Origin: an uncultured Flavobacteriales bacterium
Lineage (GTDB): Bacteria > Bacteroidota > Bacteroidia > Flavobacteriales > Flavobacteriaceae
Direction: 5' to 3'
Assembly: GCA_913058295.1 (NCBI GenBank)
Contig: CAJXRD010000014.1
Location: 1 to 58,349 of the forward strand
DNA: 58,349 bases
Made by a program: the position numbers and the translations under genes. The first letter of the stretch is position 1, and each line of letters starts with the position of its first letter. Shown one piece after another: positions 19,453 through 27,425 of the stretch. The notes below the pieces were generated by a model. That model ran no database searches. It was given only the letters and a program-made list of their open reading frames with translations, and was not told the DNA's origin.

Positions 19453-19890
19453 CTACTTTACATAGAAACAATTTCTGCCGTAGTCTATAACAGCACGGGT
19501 TCTTTTTAGAAAATCAGCTCCAATAATGCCATGAACATGTTCTTCCTCCACTTGCAAGAGCGCTTCATTTACATGAGAAAGATCAAATAAAACAAAATCT
19601 ATTTTAGTTAGACTCCAATATCCAATTGCGATATTATTATTTCTCGCTAATTTTGTTTTCATATTTATTGCTCCAGCACCTGCAGCTTTTATAGAACTTT
19701 CTTCACTTTTCAGGAAAAAATAGGAAATACTATTAAAACCAATACAACTAGTAGATGCTCCTGTATCGAGGATAAAATCACCTGAAATAGAATTTATTTT
19801 TGCAGAAAACTTATAATGACCAGATTTTAATTTTTTAAGAGGAATTCTATAAAATCCTTTGTCTTCAAGCAGGTTTCTTATTTGTGGCAT
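19453..19890 (-). CDS. Retropepsin-like aspartic protease domain protein
   Basis: A 145-residue protein with one retropepsin-type half. The catalytic Asp-Thr-Gly lies at 42-44 (FILDTGASTSCIGF) and the second hydrophobic-hydrophobic-Gly element is HGIIGADFLKRTRAVIDYG near the C-terminus. Proteins of this kind act as homodimers, each giving one Asp. No signal peptide or TM segment is seen from this start, so it is probably cytoplasmic. It is transcribed divergently from tatD and 72 nt upstream of the sensor kinase gene. The family is secure; the substrate, and whether it is an active protease, are unknown. Confidence 0.82.
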   Translation of the reverse strand: MPQIRNLLEDKGFYRIPLKKLKSGHYKFSAKINSISGDFILDTGASTSCIGFNSISYFFLKSEESSIKAAGAGAINMKTKLARNNNIAIGYWSLTKIDFVLFDLSHVNEALLQVEEEHVHGIIGADFLKRTRAVIDYGRNCFYVK

Positions 19891-19956
19891 TAATTTTTTT
19901 GTAAATATAACGAAGATTTTATTTAAGAATTAATACAATCTATTAGCTTTGCAGCT

Positions 19957-20721
19957 ATGTTAACAGATACACATACACATTTATATAGTGATGCTTTTGT
20001 CGAGGATAGAGATCTCGTTATACAAAAAGCTTTAGATGCAGGAATAGAGCGTTTTTTCATTCCTGCAATAGATTCAGAATATACCGATGCTATGTATGAA
20101 CTAGAAAAAAATTATCCTAAGAATATTTTTTTAATGATGGGATTACACCCTACTTCCGTTAAAGAAAATTATAAAGAGGAGCTTAATCATGTAAAGGAGC
20201 AGTTTGAAAATAGAATTTTTTATGCTGTGGGAGAAATTGGAATTGATTTGTATTGGGATAAAAAAACTTTAGATATTCAGAAAATAGCATTTAAAGAACA
20301 AATTCAACTAGCAAAAAAATATCAATTGCCTATAATTATACATTGTAGAGATGCTTTTGATGAAGTCTTTGAGGTTTTAGAATCTGAAAAGGGAAATGAT
20401 TTGTTTGGAATTTTTCACTGTTTTACGGGAACCAAGGAACAAGCAGAGCAAGCGATTTCCTATAATATGAAGCTAGGTATTGGGGGAGTAGTGACTTTTA
20501 AAAATGGTAAAATAGATCAGTTTTTAAATGAGATTAGTTTAGAGCATATTGTATTAGAAACAGATTCTCCATATCTTTCACCTGTACCTTATAGAGGAAA
20601 GAGAAACGAGAGTAGTTATTTAGCCTTAATTTGTAAAAAGGTTGCAGAGGTTTATGGTATTTCTGAAAGTGAAGTTGCAAAGATAACGACCAAAAATTCG
20701 AAAGAAGTTTTTGGAATTTAA
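19957..20721 (+). CDS. TatD-family metal-dependent hydrolase (DNase-like)
   Basis: A 254-residue TIM-barrel hydrolase of the TatD family, metal-dependent nucleases implicated in DNA quality control. Metal ligands are in place: His6/His8 in MLTDTHTHLY, Glu in AVGEIGIDLYW, HCRDAFDE, HCFTGT, and the C-terminal Asp in ETDSPYLSPVPYRGKRNE. The length is usual. A -7-like TAGCTTTG (19944-19951) ends only 5 nt before the ATG, which would give a nearly leaderless mRNA if used; no -33 TTG supports it. The asparaginase gene starts 12 nt after the stop, so the two are an operon. Confidence 0.93.
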   Translation: MLTDTHTHLYSDAFVEDRDLVIQKALDAGIERFFIPAIDSEYTDAMYELEKNYPKNIFLMMGLHPTSVKENYKEELNHVKEQFENRIFYAVGEIGIDLYWDKKTLDIQKIAFKEQIQLAKKYQLPIIIHCRDAFDEVFEVLESEKGNDLFGIFHCFTGTKEQAEQAISYNMKLGIGGVVTFKNGKIDQFLNEISLEHIVLETDSPYLSPVPYRGKRNESSYLALICKKVAEVYGISESEVAKITTKNSKEVFGI

Positions 20722-20733
20722 AACCAACATTAA

Positions 20734-21762
20734 ATGAAAAACGAACCAAACATACTCCTAATTTATACTGGAGGAACTATTGGGATGATTAAAGATTTTG
20801 AAACTGGAATGTTGCGAAATTTAGATTTTGATAAATTGTTGGATAATATTCCTGAATTAAATCTATTAGAGTGTAATATCACTACAAAAAGTTTTGAAGA
20901 GCCAATAGATAGTTCGAATATGAACCCAGATTATTGGGTTGATTTAGTTACTATAATAGAAGAGAATTATCAAGATTTTGATGGTTTTGTAATTCTTCAT
21001 GGTAGTGATACGATGTCCTATACTGCTTCGGCAGTAAGCTTTATGTTAGAAAATCTAAACAAGCCTGTAATTTTTACTGGATCGCAACTTCCTATTGGAG
21101 ACTTACGAACCGATGCAAAAGAAAATTTAATTACAGCGATACAAATTGCTTCCTTAAGTGAAAACGGAAGTCCTCCGATAACTGAGGTATGTCTTTATTT
21201 TGAATATAAATTATATAGAGCAAATCGGACTACAAAAATAAGTGCAGAACATTTTGAAGCATTTGCCTCATTAAATTACCCTCCCTTAGTTATTAGTGGT
21301 GTGAATTTGTCTATCAACGAGCAATCACTTCTGAAAAAAGATAATGTAGGCAAGTTTAAAGTTCATAAAGAATTAGAGTCAAATATCCTTCTTATAAAAA
21401 TGTTTCCTGGGATTACCAAAGAAACAATTAAGCATATGTTTGCTTACCCTAATATTAAAGGATTGGTATTAGAAAGTTATGGAAGCGGAAACCTTACCGA
21501 TAAAGATTGGTTTATTGATGCTTTAAAAAAATTAATTGAAAATGAGATACCGGTGGTAAATATTACCCAATGTTCTGGTGGGGCAGTGAATATGGGTATG
21601 TATAGCATTAATAAAAAACTAAATAAAATTGGAGTAATTTCTGGAAAAGATTGCACTACCGAGGCAGCATTAGCAAAATTAATGTTTTTGTTAGGAAAAA
21701 AAATTCCAGCTAACAACTTCAAAACCAAATTCGAAACCTCTTTACGAGGAGAAATGGAATAA
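20734..21762 (+). CDS. ansA: Type I (cytoplasmic) L-asparaginase
   Basis: A 342-residue L-asparaginase that converts asparagine to aspartate and ammonia. Both catalytic Thr motifs are present: TGGTIGM with the nucleophile Thr12, and LHGSDTMSYTASA. The family signature TGSQLPIGDLRTDAKEN follows. There is no signal peptide, so it is the cytoplasmic type I form. It is downstream of tatD in the same operon. It is unrelated in fold to the Ntn-hydrolase asparaginase/isoaspartyl peptidase at 56.2 kb. Confidence 0.93.
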   Translation: MKNEPNILLIYTGGTIGMIKDFETGMLRNLDFDKLLDNIPELNLLECNITTKSFEEPIDSSNMNPDYWVDLVTIIEENYQDFDGFVILHGSDTMSYTASAVSFMLENLNKPVIFTGSQLPIGDLRTDAKENLITAIQIASLSENGSPPITEVCLYFEYKLYRANRTTKISAEHFEAFASLNYPPLVISGVNLSINEQSLLKKDNVGKFKVHKELESNILLIKMFPGITKETIKHMFAYPNIKGLVLESYGSGNLTDKDWFIDALKKLIENEIPVVNITQCSGGAVNMGMYSINKKLNKIGVISGKDCTTEAALAKLMFLLGKKIPANNFKTKFETSLRGEME

Positions 21763-21801
21763 ATTAAGTTGCTAAATATTTTATCATACTAATTATTTTT
21801 T

Positions 21802-21839
21802 GTTATTTGGCAGCCCATTTGGCTGGGATGTCAAATAAC
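21802..21839. other. Stem-loop between ansA and tRNA-Ser
   Basis: The perfect outer stem GTTATTTG (21802-21809) / CAAATAAC (21832-21839) encloses alternative inner pairs (CAGCC / GGCTG, or CCCA / TGGG). No T-run follows on the plus strand, so it is not a standard terminator. It lies 15 nt before the tRNA and might be a transcript end or a processing structure. Confidence 0.45.
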
Positions 21840-21854
21840 ATCATTGACAAATTT

Positions 21855-21942
21855 AGAGAGGTGGCCGAGTGGTCGAAGGCGCACGCTTGGAAAGCGTGTA
21901 TACGCCAAAAGCGTATCGAGGGTTCGAATCCCTTCCTCTCTG
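21855..21942 (+). tRNA. tRNA-Ser, anticodon GGA
   Basis: An 88-nt class II tRNA. Acceptor arms AGAGAGG (21855-21861) and CCTCTCT (21935-21941) pair fully, with discriminator G. The D arm contains GGCCGAGTGGTCGAAGGC. Anticodon stem CACGC / GCGTG holds the loop TTGGAAA with GGA at 21889-21891. The long variable arm (TACGC / GCGTA) and T-loop GGTTCGAATCC are typical of tRNA-Ser. CCA is not encoded. It reads UCC and UCU codons. Confidence 0.97.
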
Positions 21943-22100
21943 CAATAAAATTGAACAATGTGAGTTGTTTATTATTAACTGAGAAGCTGGGAAAGACAAA
22001 TGTTTGTCCTTTCTTTTCAAAAGAATATTTATTCTTGGAGATTAAGTATTTTTTTATATCTTTAAAATCTTTAAAACAAAACAAATTTAAGTCGATAGCA

Positions 22101-22892
22101 ATGAAAAAATTATTTTCTATTATGGCAATTGCCGCGTTGGTTTTTGTAGGAACTCTTAATGCAAAAGCAACAACAGTTCAACCAATGTCAAGTAATGTAC
22201 AACCAGTAATGACAGCTGCGACTGTCACATTAATTCAAGATGGAAACGAAGCTGAAGAAGCAATTGGGTTTCATCAAGAGCTAAAGAATCGTTTTGTAGA
22301 AGGGGGTCCTGGATTTATGGGGATTGTTCTTTTATGTTTAATTCTTGGTTTAGCATTTGCAATTGAAAGAATTATTTACTTAAATCTTTCTACTACAAAT
22401 ACTCAAAAATTAGCAGATAGTGTAGAAGATGCGCTAAAAAGCGGAGGTTTAGATGCTGCAAAGGAAGTTTGTAGAAATACAAAAGGACCTGTTGCCTCTA
22501 TTTATTACCAAGGTTTGGAGCGAGCTGATGAAAGTATCGAAGCTGCAGAAAAAGCTGTTATAGCTTATGGTGGTGTTCAAATGGGACAGTTAGAGAAAAA
22601 CGTTTCTTGGATATCATTATTTATAGCAATTGCACCGATGCTAGGATTTATGGGTACAGTAATTGGTATGATTGATGCATTCGATAAGATACAAGCAGCT
22701 GGTGATATGAATCCATCTCTTGTAGCTGGTGGTATTAAAATTGCACTTTTAACAACTGTATTTGGTCTTATTGTAGCAATTATTCTTCAGATTTTCTATA
22801 ATTACATTATTGCAAAAATTGACAGTATTGTAAATAGTATGGAAGATGCTTCTATCACATTGATAGATTTATTGGTAGAACACAAAAAATAA
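22101..22892 (+). CDS. exbB: ExbB/TolQ/MotA-family proton channel protein
   Basis: A 263-residue inner-membrane ExbB/TolQ-family protein that with ExbD converts proton-motive force into motion of TonB-like proteins. The ATG at 22101 gives MKKLFSIMAIAALVFVGTL, a cleavable-signal-like leader; the open frame further upstream reads through tRNA-Ser and is not coding. TM segments lie near 70-92 (GIVLLCLILGLAFAIERII), 165-190 (FIAIAPMLGFMGTVIGMIDA) and 215-240 (KIALLTTVFGLIVAIILQIF), the usual MotA/TolQ core. It is the first gene of a four-gene set with two ExbD genes. Confidence 0.93.
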   Translation: MKKLFSIMAIAALVFVGTLNAKATTVQPMSSNVQPVMTAATVTLIQDGNEAEEAIGFHQELKNRFVEGGPGFMGIVLLCLILGLAFAIERIIYLNLSTTNTQKLADSVEDALKSGGLDAAKEVCRNTKGPVASIYYQGLERADESIEAAEKAVIAYGGVQMGQLEKNVSWISLFIAIAPMLGFMGTVIGMIDAFDKIQAAGDMNPSLVAGGIKIALLTTVFGLIVAIILQIFYNYIIAKIDSIVNSMEDASITLIDLLVEHKK

Positions 22893-22916
22893 TATTAATT
22901 TAATATACCAAGTATA

Positions 22917-23339
22917 ATGGGATTACATAAAATATTAAAAATTGTAGGATTGGTATTGAGCCTTATTGGTGTTTATTTTCTAGCAATGATCATTTTGAAA
23001 GGTGATGATGCAATCATAGAAAGTGGATCAGGAATAGATGGGTTTCTTTATACAGCTTATGTAATATTTGCACTAGTTGTTATAGCGGTAGTTATTTTTG
23101 GACTTAAAGGACTTTTTTCTGGAAACATTAAAAACACTTTAATTACTTTAGGAGCTTTTGTTGTTGTTATAGCAATTTCTTATGCATTGGCAGACGACAC
23201 CCCTATGATGCTTAAAGATGGCGATATGCTATCTGAATCAGGATCTAAATGGGTTGGAGCAGGACTTTACACCTTTTATTTATTAGGAGTAATTGCGATA
23301 GGGTCAATGTTTATTAGCGGATTTAAAAGAACAAAATAA
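22917..23339 (+). CDS. Four-span membrane protein of unknown function between exbB and exbD
   Basis: A 140-residue, almost entirely hydrophobic protein with about four TM segments (near 5-28, 44-68, 74-92 and 116-135) and a short acidic loop (ADDTPMMLKDGDMLSESGSK) before the last span. It starts 24 nt after exbB. Its stop overlaps the first exbD start by one nucleotide (TAATG), so it is part of the energiser operon. I do not recognise a characterised family. Position suggests an accessory subunit of the ExbB/ExbD complex, which is inference only. Confidence 0.8.
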   Translation: MGLHKILKIVGLVLSLIGVYFLAMIILKGDDAIIESGSGIDGFLYTAYVIFALVVIAVVIFGLKGLFSGNIKNTLITLGAFVVVIAISYALADDTPMMLKDGDMLSESGSKWVGAGLYTFYLLGVIAIGSMFISGFKRTK

Positions 23340-23953
23340 TGGCAAGAAGATCAGCACCAGAAGTTAATGCAGGGTCTATGGCTGATATAGCCTTCCTATT
23401 ACTTATATTTTTCTTAGTAACAACTACTATGGAAAAGGATAAGGGGATTTCTAGACAATTGCCTCCAATACAAGAAATTGAAGAGGAAGTTATTATTAAA
23501 GATAAAAACCTTTTTATTGTATTAGTAAATAAGAATGATGATTTACTTGTTGAGGACGAACCTATGGAATTGAAAGATTTGCGTCAAGCAGCTATTGATT
23601 TTCTAGATAACGGAGGAGCACCTTCTAATAGCCCAGAATATTGTAATTATTGTCAGGGGAAAAAGGATCCAAGCTCATCGGATAGTCCAGATAAAGCAAT
23701 TATATCTGTTCAAAACGATAGACTAACTTCTTATAATATGTATATAGCTGTGCAAAACGAATTAGTTGGGGCTTATAATTTCCTTAGAAATAGAGAGTCA
23801 CAACGATTATTTGGATGGGAGTTTACTTATGTAAAATCACAAGTTGATGCAGGTACTTATGTAGGAGATAGAAGTAAAGCTGAAGAAGGTTTAAAAGAAA
23901 TACAAGCATTATTTCCATTAAAATTATCTGAAGCTACACCTAAAAAAAATTAA
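23339..23953 (+). CDS. exbD: ExbD/TolR-family protein, long form
   Basis: A 204-residue ExbD-family protein: a short cytoplasmic N-terminus, one TM at about 15-31 (SMADIAFLLLIFFLVTTT) with the conserved proton-path Asp16, then a periplasmic domain. It is about 60 residues longer than classical ExbD. The extra segment at about 92-115 includes a CxxC (Cys102, Cys105, EYCNYCQGKK) followed by a Ser/Asp-rich stretch. Start and stop codons overlap with the preceding membrane protein gene (TAATG). Pairing with ExbB from the same operon is expected. Confidence 0.92.
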   Translation: MARRSAPEVNAGSMADIAFLLLIFFLVTTTMEKDKGISRQLPPIQEIEEEVIIKDKNLFIVLVNKNDDLLVEDEPMELKDLRQAAIDFLDNGGAPSNSPEYCNYCQGKKDPSSSDSPDKAIISVQNDRLTSYNMYIAVQNELVGAYNFLRNRESQRLFGWEFTYVKSQVDAGTYVGDRSKAEEGLKEIQALFPLKLSEATPKKN

Positions 23954-23968
23954 TAAATTAAGGAGAAT

Positions 23969-24439
23969 ATGTCAAAGTTTACAAAGAAAAAAAGTAATGA
24001 ATTGCCTCCTGTAAATACAGCAGCACTTCCTGATATTGTATTTATGTTATTATTCTTTTTTATGGTAGCAACAGTAATGAGAGAAACTAATTTATTAGTG
24101 GAACAAAATTTACCTAAAGCTGACCAAGTTGAAAAGCTTAAAAAGGATAGATCTGTTTTTATTTTTGCAGGCAAGCCTAGCGATCAATATAAAGAAAAAT
24201 ATGGTAATGAAGGTAGAGTTCAAATAGGAGATAAGTATACTGATATTTCTAAAATAGGAATGGCTTTAAGCGAAGCTAGAGGTAAACTAATCCCTGAACT
24301 TCAAAATAAAGTAGTAGTTGCTCTTAAAGTTGATGATGACACAAATACAGGTCTTGTAACAGATATTAAAGAAGAATTACGTGAATTGAATATGGTGAGA
24401 ATAATTTATATTACAACACCAGGGAATCAGTTAGATTAA
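23969..24439 (+). CDS. exbD: ExbD/TolR-family protein, second copy
   Basis: A 156-residue ExbD-family protein. The N-terminus is basic and the TM at about 20-38 (LPDIVFMLLFFFMVATVM) contains the conserved Asp22; a periplasmic domain follows without the CxxC segment of the first copy. It starts 16 nt after the first exbD and is the last gene before an intrinsic terminator. Two unlike ExbD proteins beside one ExbB are frequent in Bacteroidetes and suggest a hetero-oligomeric stator. Confidence 0.92.
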   Translation: MSKFTKKKSNELPPVNTAALPDIVFMLLFFFMVATVMRETNLLVEQNLPKADQVEKLKKDRSVFIFAGKPSDQYKEKYGNEGRVQIGDKYTDISKIGMALSEARGKLIPELQNKVVVALKVDDDTNTGLVTDIKEELRELNMVRIIYITTPGNQLD

Positions 24440-24464
24440 TAAAACTTAAAATAATTATCATTTT

Positions 24465-24504
24465 AACGCCTTGTCCGACTTTCGGTTTCAAGGCGTTTTT
24501 TTTT
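24465..24504 (+). terminator. Intrinsic terminator after the exbB-exbD operon
   Basis: The stem AACGCCTTG / CAAGGCGTT with an inner CCG / CGG pair is followed by a run of nine T. It begins 26 nt after the second exbD stop and separates it from the PorT-like gene. Confidence 0.93.
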
Positions 24505-24527
24505 AAATAAAACCTTCTATTAATTAG

Positions 24528-25241
24528 ATGTCTATGTTTAGAATATTAAAATTTATATCCTTTTTGTTTATGATGTCTTTTACTTCTATAAGTATAGCAC
24601 AAGATAGCATACCAAAAGTAGAGGGAGATTTAAAATATAGAGAAGATCAGTTTTATATAGGACTAACTTATAATATTATAGGAGACGTTCCTTCTGGTGT
24701 AAGTTCAGACGGGTTAACTGGAGGAATCAATTTTGGTTTTCTAAGAGACATGCCTATTAATAAAAATAGAAATATCGCTATTGCTGTTGGAGCAGGAATG
24801 GCCTTTGATCAATATGGTCAAAACATTTTGATCGATAAAGATTCTGAAGGAAATACATCCTATACTGTTCTAAATTCTAATATTAGTTATGATTCGAATA
24901 ACATTAAAACCGGAATTATAGAACTTCCTGTAGAATTAAGATGGCGAAGCTCTACACCTACTATTAATAAGTTTTGGAGGGTTTATGCAGGCTTTAGACT
25001 TGGTTATACCTTTTGGAATAGATACTCTTATAAGGACTCTTCACAGTCAATATCATATAATAGCGTAAAAGAGTATGAAAAACTTAGACTTAATGCAACC
25101 ATGAGCTTAGGGTTTAATAAATTTAATTTTTTTGTAAACTATAGTTTGAATCCATTTTTTAATGAAAAAGCTTTAACAACAGATGGAGAACAAGTGAATT
25201 TTAAAACTTTAAAATTGGGCTTGATATTTTACATATTATAA
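24528..25241 (+). CDS. PorT-like outer-membrane beta-barrel protein
   Basis: A 237-residue secreted protein. A signal peptide (about 1-24, ending SISIAQ) is followed by alternating amphipathic strands with aromatic girdles (EDQFYIGLTYNIIGD, NIAIAVGAGMAFDQYG, WRVYAGFRLGYTFWNRYSY). It ends in a hydrophobic strand (LKLGLIFYIL), as for small barrels of the OMP_b-brl_2/PorT group. It follows the ExbD terminator by 24 nt, so it has its own promoter or depends on read-through. Whether it is the type IX secretion component PorT/SprT itself, or a paralogue, cannot be decided here. Confidence 0.72.
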   Translation: MSMFRILKFISFLFMMSFTSISIAQDSIPKVEGDLKYREDQFYIGLTYNIIGDVPSGVSSDGLTGGINFGFLRDMPINKNRNIAIAVGAGMAFDQYGQNILIDKDSEGNTSYTVLNSNISYDSNNIKTGIIELPVELRWRSSTPTINKFWRVYAGFRLGYTFWNRYSYKDSSQSISYNSVKEYEKLRLNATMSLGFNKFNFFVNYSLNPFFNEKALTTDGEQVNFKTLKLGLIFYIL

Positions 25242-25841
25242 CCAAAAATTTAACAATATAATTTGAGGAACAATTCCTATAAAAAAACCAGCTATTAATT
25301 CTGGTATACTATGAGAGTTTGTATGTAACCTGGAAGAAGCTACCCAGCCATTACAAAAGAAAAGAAATCCAATTCCGATTAATATATTTATTTGAAAATG
25401 CGCGCTTAATGCTATTAAAAACATTGTAACACCAGCGATTCCCATTTGATGTAAGCTTACTTTAAATTTAAATAAAACTAAAATAATTGCAGTGATGGTT
25501 GAAAATAAAACTCCAGTAAAAAAGAAATACATTTCGGGGCTTTCATATGCGTTATAAACCATTTTAATAATTAATAGTATTAATAAGGTTTGTATCATTA
25601 AAGGATATTTTCTTTCAGAAACCTTTTTTAAATAAATATTATCCACAATTTGTAAGTTTTTAAGTAAAAAAAAAGTAATTAGTGGAATTAATATGGTTAT
25701 AATAATAATTGCAAATAATTTTGCTTGTATAATCGAGGGTTCAATAAATTTAGAGGTAAATCTGTAGTATAATAATGCACCCAAAAGAGGCATTAATAAT
25801 GGATGAAATAAATAAGAAGCAATACGTAAAAAATAATTCAT
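25236..25841 (-). CDS. Divergent PAP2-like membrane phosphatase family protein
   Basis: A 201-residue inner-membrane protein with about six TM segments. It retains parts of the type 2 phosphatidic acid phosphatase signature. Motif C3 appears as Ser170-Arg171-x5-His177-x3-Glu181 (SRLHTNSHSIPE), with Glu in place of Asp. C2 is reduced to SLH (129-131), and the C1 region has Lys72/73, Arg77 and Pro80. A role in lipid or polyprenyl phosphate dephosphorylation is the family expectation, but the degenerate motifs leave activity open. Its stop overlaps the convergent PorT-like gene by 6 nt and its start touches rpoN by one base. Confidence 0.68.
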   Translation of the reverse strand: MNYFLRIASYLFHPLLMPLLGALLYYRFTSKFIEPSIIQAKLFAIIIITILIPLITFFLLKNLQIVDNIYLKKVSERKYPLMIQTLLILLIIKMVYNAYESPEMYFFFTGVLFSTITAIILVLFKFKVSLHQMGIAGVTMFLIALSAHFQINILIGIGFLFFCNGWVASSRLHTNSHSIPELIAGFFIGIVPQIILLNFWL

Positions 25842-27304
25842 TATATTTCTTTTCGTAACCTAGCAACAGGTAAATCTAACTGTTCTCTATATTTTGCAAT
25901 AGTACGACGAGCTATTGGATATCCTTTTTCTTTTAAAATTGCAGCTAACTTATCATCGGTTAGTGGTTTCTTTTTATCTTCTTCAGAAACAATTATTTCA
26001 AGGATGCTTTTTATTTCTCTTGTTGAAACTTCTTCCCCTTGACTGTTCGTCATAGACTCACTAAAAAATTCTTTTATAAGCTTGGTGCCATAGGGAGTGT
26101 CTACATATTTGCTATTCGCAACTCTTGATATTGTAGAAACATCCATATGAATTTCATCTGCGATATTCTTTAAGATCATGGGTTTTAATTTTTGATCATC
26201 CCCAGTTAAAAAATATTCCATTTGATGATGCATAATTGCATTCATAGTAATAAATAAAGTCTGTTGTCGCTGTTTTATAGCATCGATAAACCACTTGGCA
26301 GCATCCAGTTTTTGCTTGATAAATAAAACAGCATCCTTTTGTGATTTAGATTTTTGCTTTGCAACTTTATATCCTTTTAGCATTTCGGAATAATCCGGAG
26401 AGACATGAAGTTCTGGGGCATTTCTTCCATTAAGGGTAAGTTCTAATATTCCATCCACAATTTTAATTGCAAAATCAGGAACCACATGTTCTACAATTTT
26501 CGCATTGCTAGAATAGGATCCTCCAGGTTTTGGGTTTAGAGCTTCAATTTCATGAATCGCATCACGTAGTTCTTCTTCGGAAACATCAAACTTAGAAAGT
26601 AATATTTTGTAATGTTTTTTTGAAAAATGATCAAAAGACTCTTCAATAAGTCGAATTGCTAAAGATACCGGTGCTGTTGCTTGCTTTCGGTTTAATTGCA
26701 AGGACAAGCACTCTTGAAGGTTTTTCGCTCCTACTCCAGCAGGATCTAACTCTTGTACAAGTTTTAATACTTGGTTTATATTTTCTTCAGAAGTAAAAAT
26801 ATTTTGGGTGAATGCTAAATCATCTACAATGTCTTCTATACTTCTTCGTATGTATCCACTTTCATCTACACTACCGATTAAAAATTTAGCAATCCCTTTT
26901 TGTTCGTCATTTAACCTATAGGTGTTAAGTTGCTTTAATAAATATTCATTAAACGATGTTCCAGATGCATAAGGGATCTGTTTGTCTTCATCATCTGGAC
27001 TATAGTTATTTGCTGTTAATTTATAACTAGGAGTTTCGTCATCACTTAAATAATCATCAATATTAATATCCGTCTCTATTGCTTCAGTTCCATCCTCAAA
27101 ATCGTTTTCTAAATCATCATTAGCAAATTCATCATCCGGATCATTATTCTCTTCTTTTCCGCTTTCTAATGCAGGGTTTTCTTCTATTTCTTGAGAAATA
27201 CGTTGCTCAAAAGCTTGTGTAGGCAACTGTATCAATTTCATCAACTGAATTTGTTGAGGAGATAGTTTTTGAGAGAGTTTAAAATTTAGTTGTTGTTTTA
27301 GCAT
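25841..27304 (-). CDS. rpoN: RNA polymerase sigma-54 factor
   Basis: A 487-residue sigma-54. Region I (1-48) is Gln/Leu-rich as required for activator-dependent control (QQLNFKLSQKLSPQQIQLMK). An unusually acidic region II follows (about 49-110, many Asp/Glu). The core-binding and DNA-binding domains come next, and the C-terminal RpoN box is intact (ARRTIAKYREQL from residue 465). Sigma-54 needs AAA+ enhancer-binding activators, none of which is in the window. It is downstream of asnS, separated by a terminator, so it probably has its own promoter in the gap. Confidence 0.96.
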   Translation of the reverse strand: MLKQQLNFKLSQKLSPQQIQLMKLIQLPTQAFEQRISQEIEENPALESGKEENNDPDDEFANDDLENDFEDGTEAIETDINIDDYLSDDETPSYKLTANNYSPDDEDKQIPYASGTSFNEYLLKQLNTYRLNDEQKGIAKFLIGSVDESGYIRRSIEDIVDDLAFTQNIFTSEENINQVLKLVQELDPAGVGAKNLQECLSLQLNRKQATAPVSLAIRLIEESFDHFSKKHYKILLSKFDVSEEELRDAIHEIEALNPKPGGSYSSNAKIVEHVVPDFAIKIVDGILELTLNGRNAPELHVSPDYSEMLKGYKVAKQKSKSQKDAVLFIKQKLDAAKWFIDAIKQRQQTLFITMNAIMHHQMEYFLTGDDQKLKPMILKNIADEIHMDVSTISRVANSKYVDTPYGTKLIKEFFSESMTNSQGEEVSTREIKSILEIIVSEEDKKKPLTDDKLAAILKEKGYPIARRTIAKYREQLDLPVARLRKEI

Positions 27305-27334
27305 TTAGCAAATTGGGATTATATAAAAATAAAA

Positions 27335-27368
27335 AAAACAATCTACATATTACTAAATAGATTGTTTT
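27335..27368 (-). terminator. Intrinsic terminator after asnS
   Basis: On the minus strand an 11-bp stem (AAAACAATCTA / TAGATTGTTTT) with a 12-nt loop is followed by more T residues. It lies about 57 nt after the asnS stop codon and before rpoN. A smaller stem (TCCATC / GATGGA, 27372-27397) precedes it. Confidence 0.82.
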
Positions 27369-27425
27369 AAATCCATCTGTAATATAATCTTGATGGACTA
27401 GATATTATATATAACGTAAGTTTAA

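Noticed and set aside
21803-22084. Minus-strand open frame over the tRNA-Ser region
   Set aside because: It crosses the tRNA gene and owes its length to structured RNA; there is no protein-like composition.
21807-22100. Upstream extension of the exbB frame through tRNA-Ser
   Set aside because: The extension is translated tRNA and hairpin sequence; the ATG at 22101 begins a proper signal-like leader.
24528-25241. Firm assignment as the type IX secretion protein PorT/SprT
   Set aside because: Small barrels of this group are numerous; no motif separates the true secretion component, and no other type IX genes are in the window.
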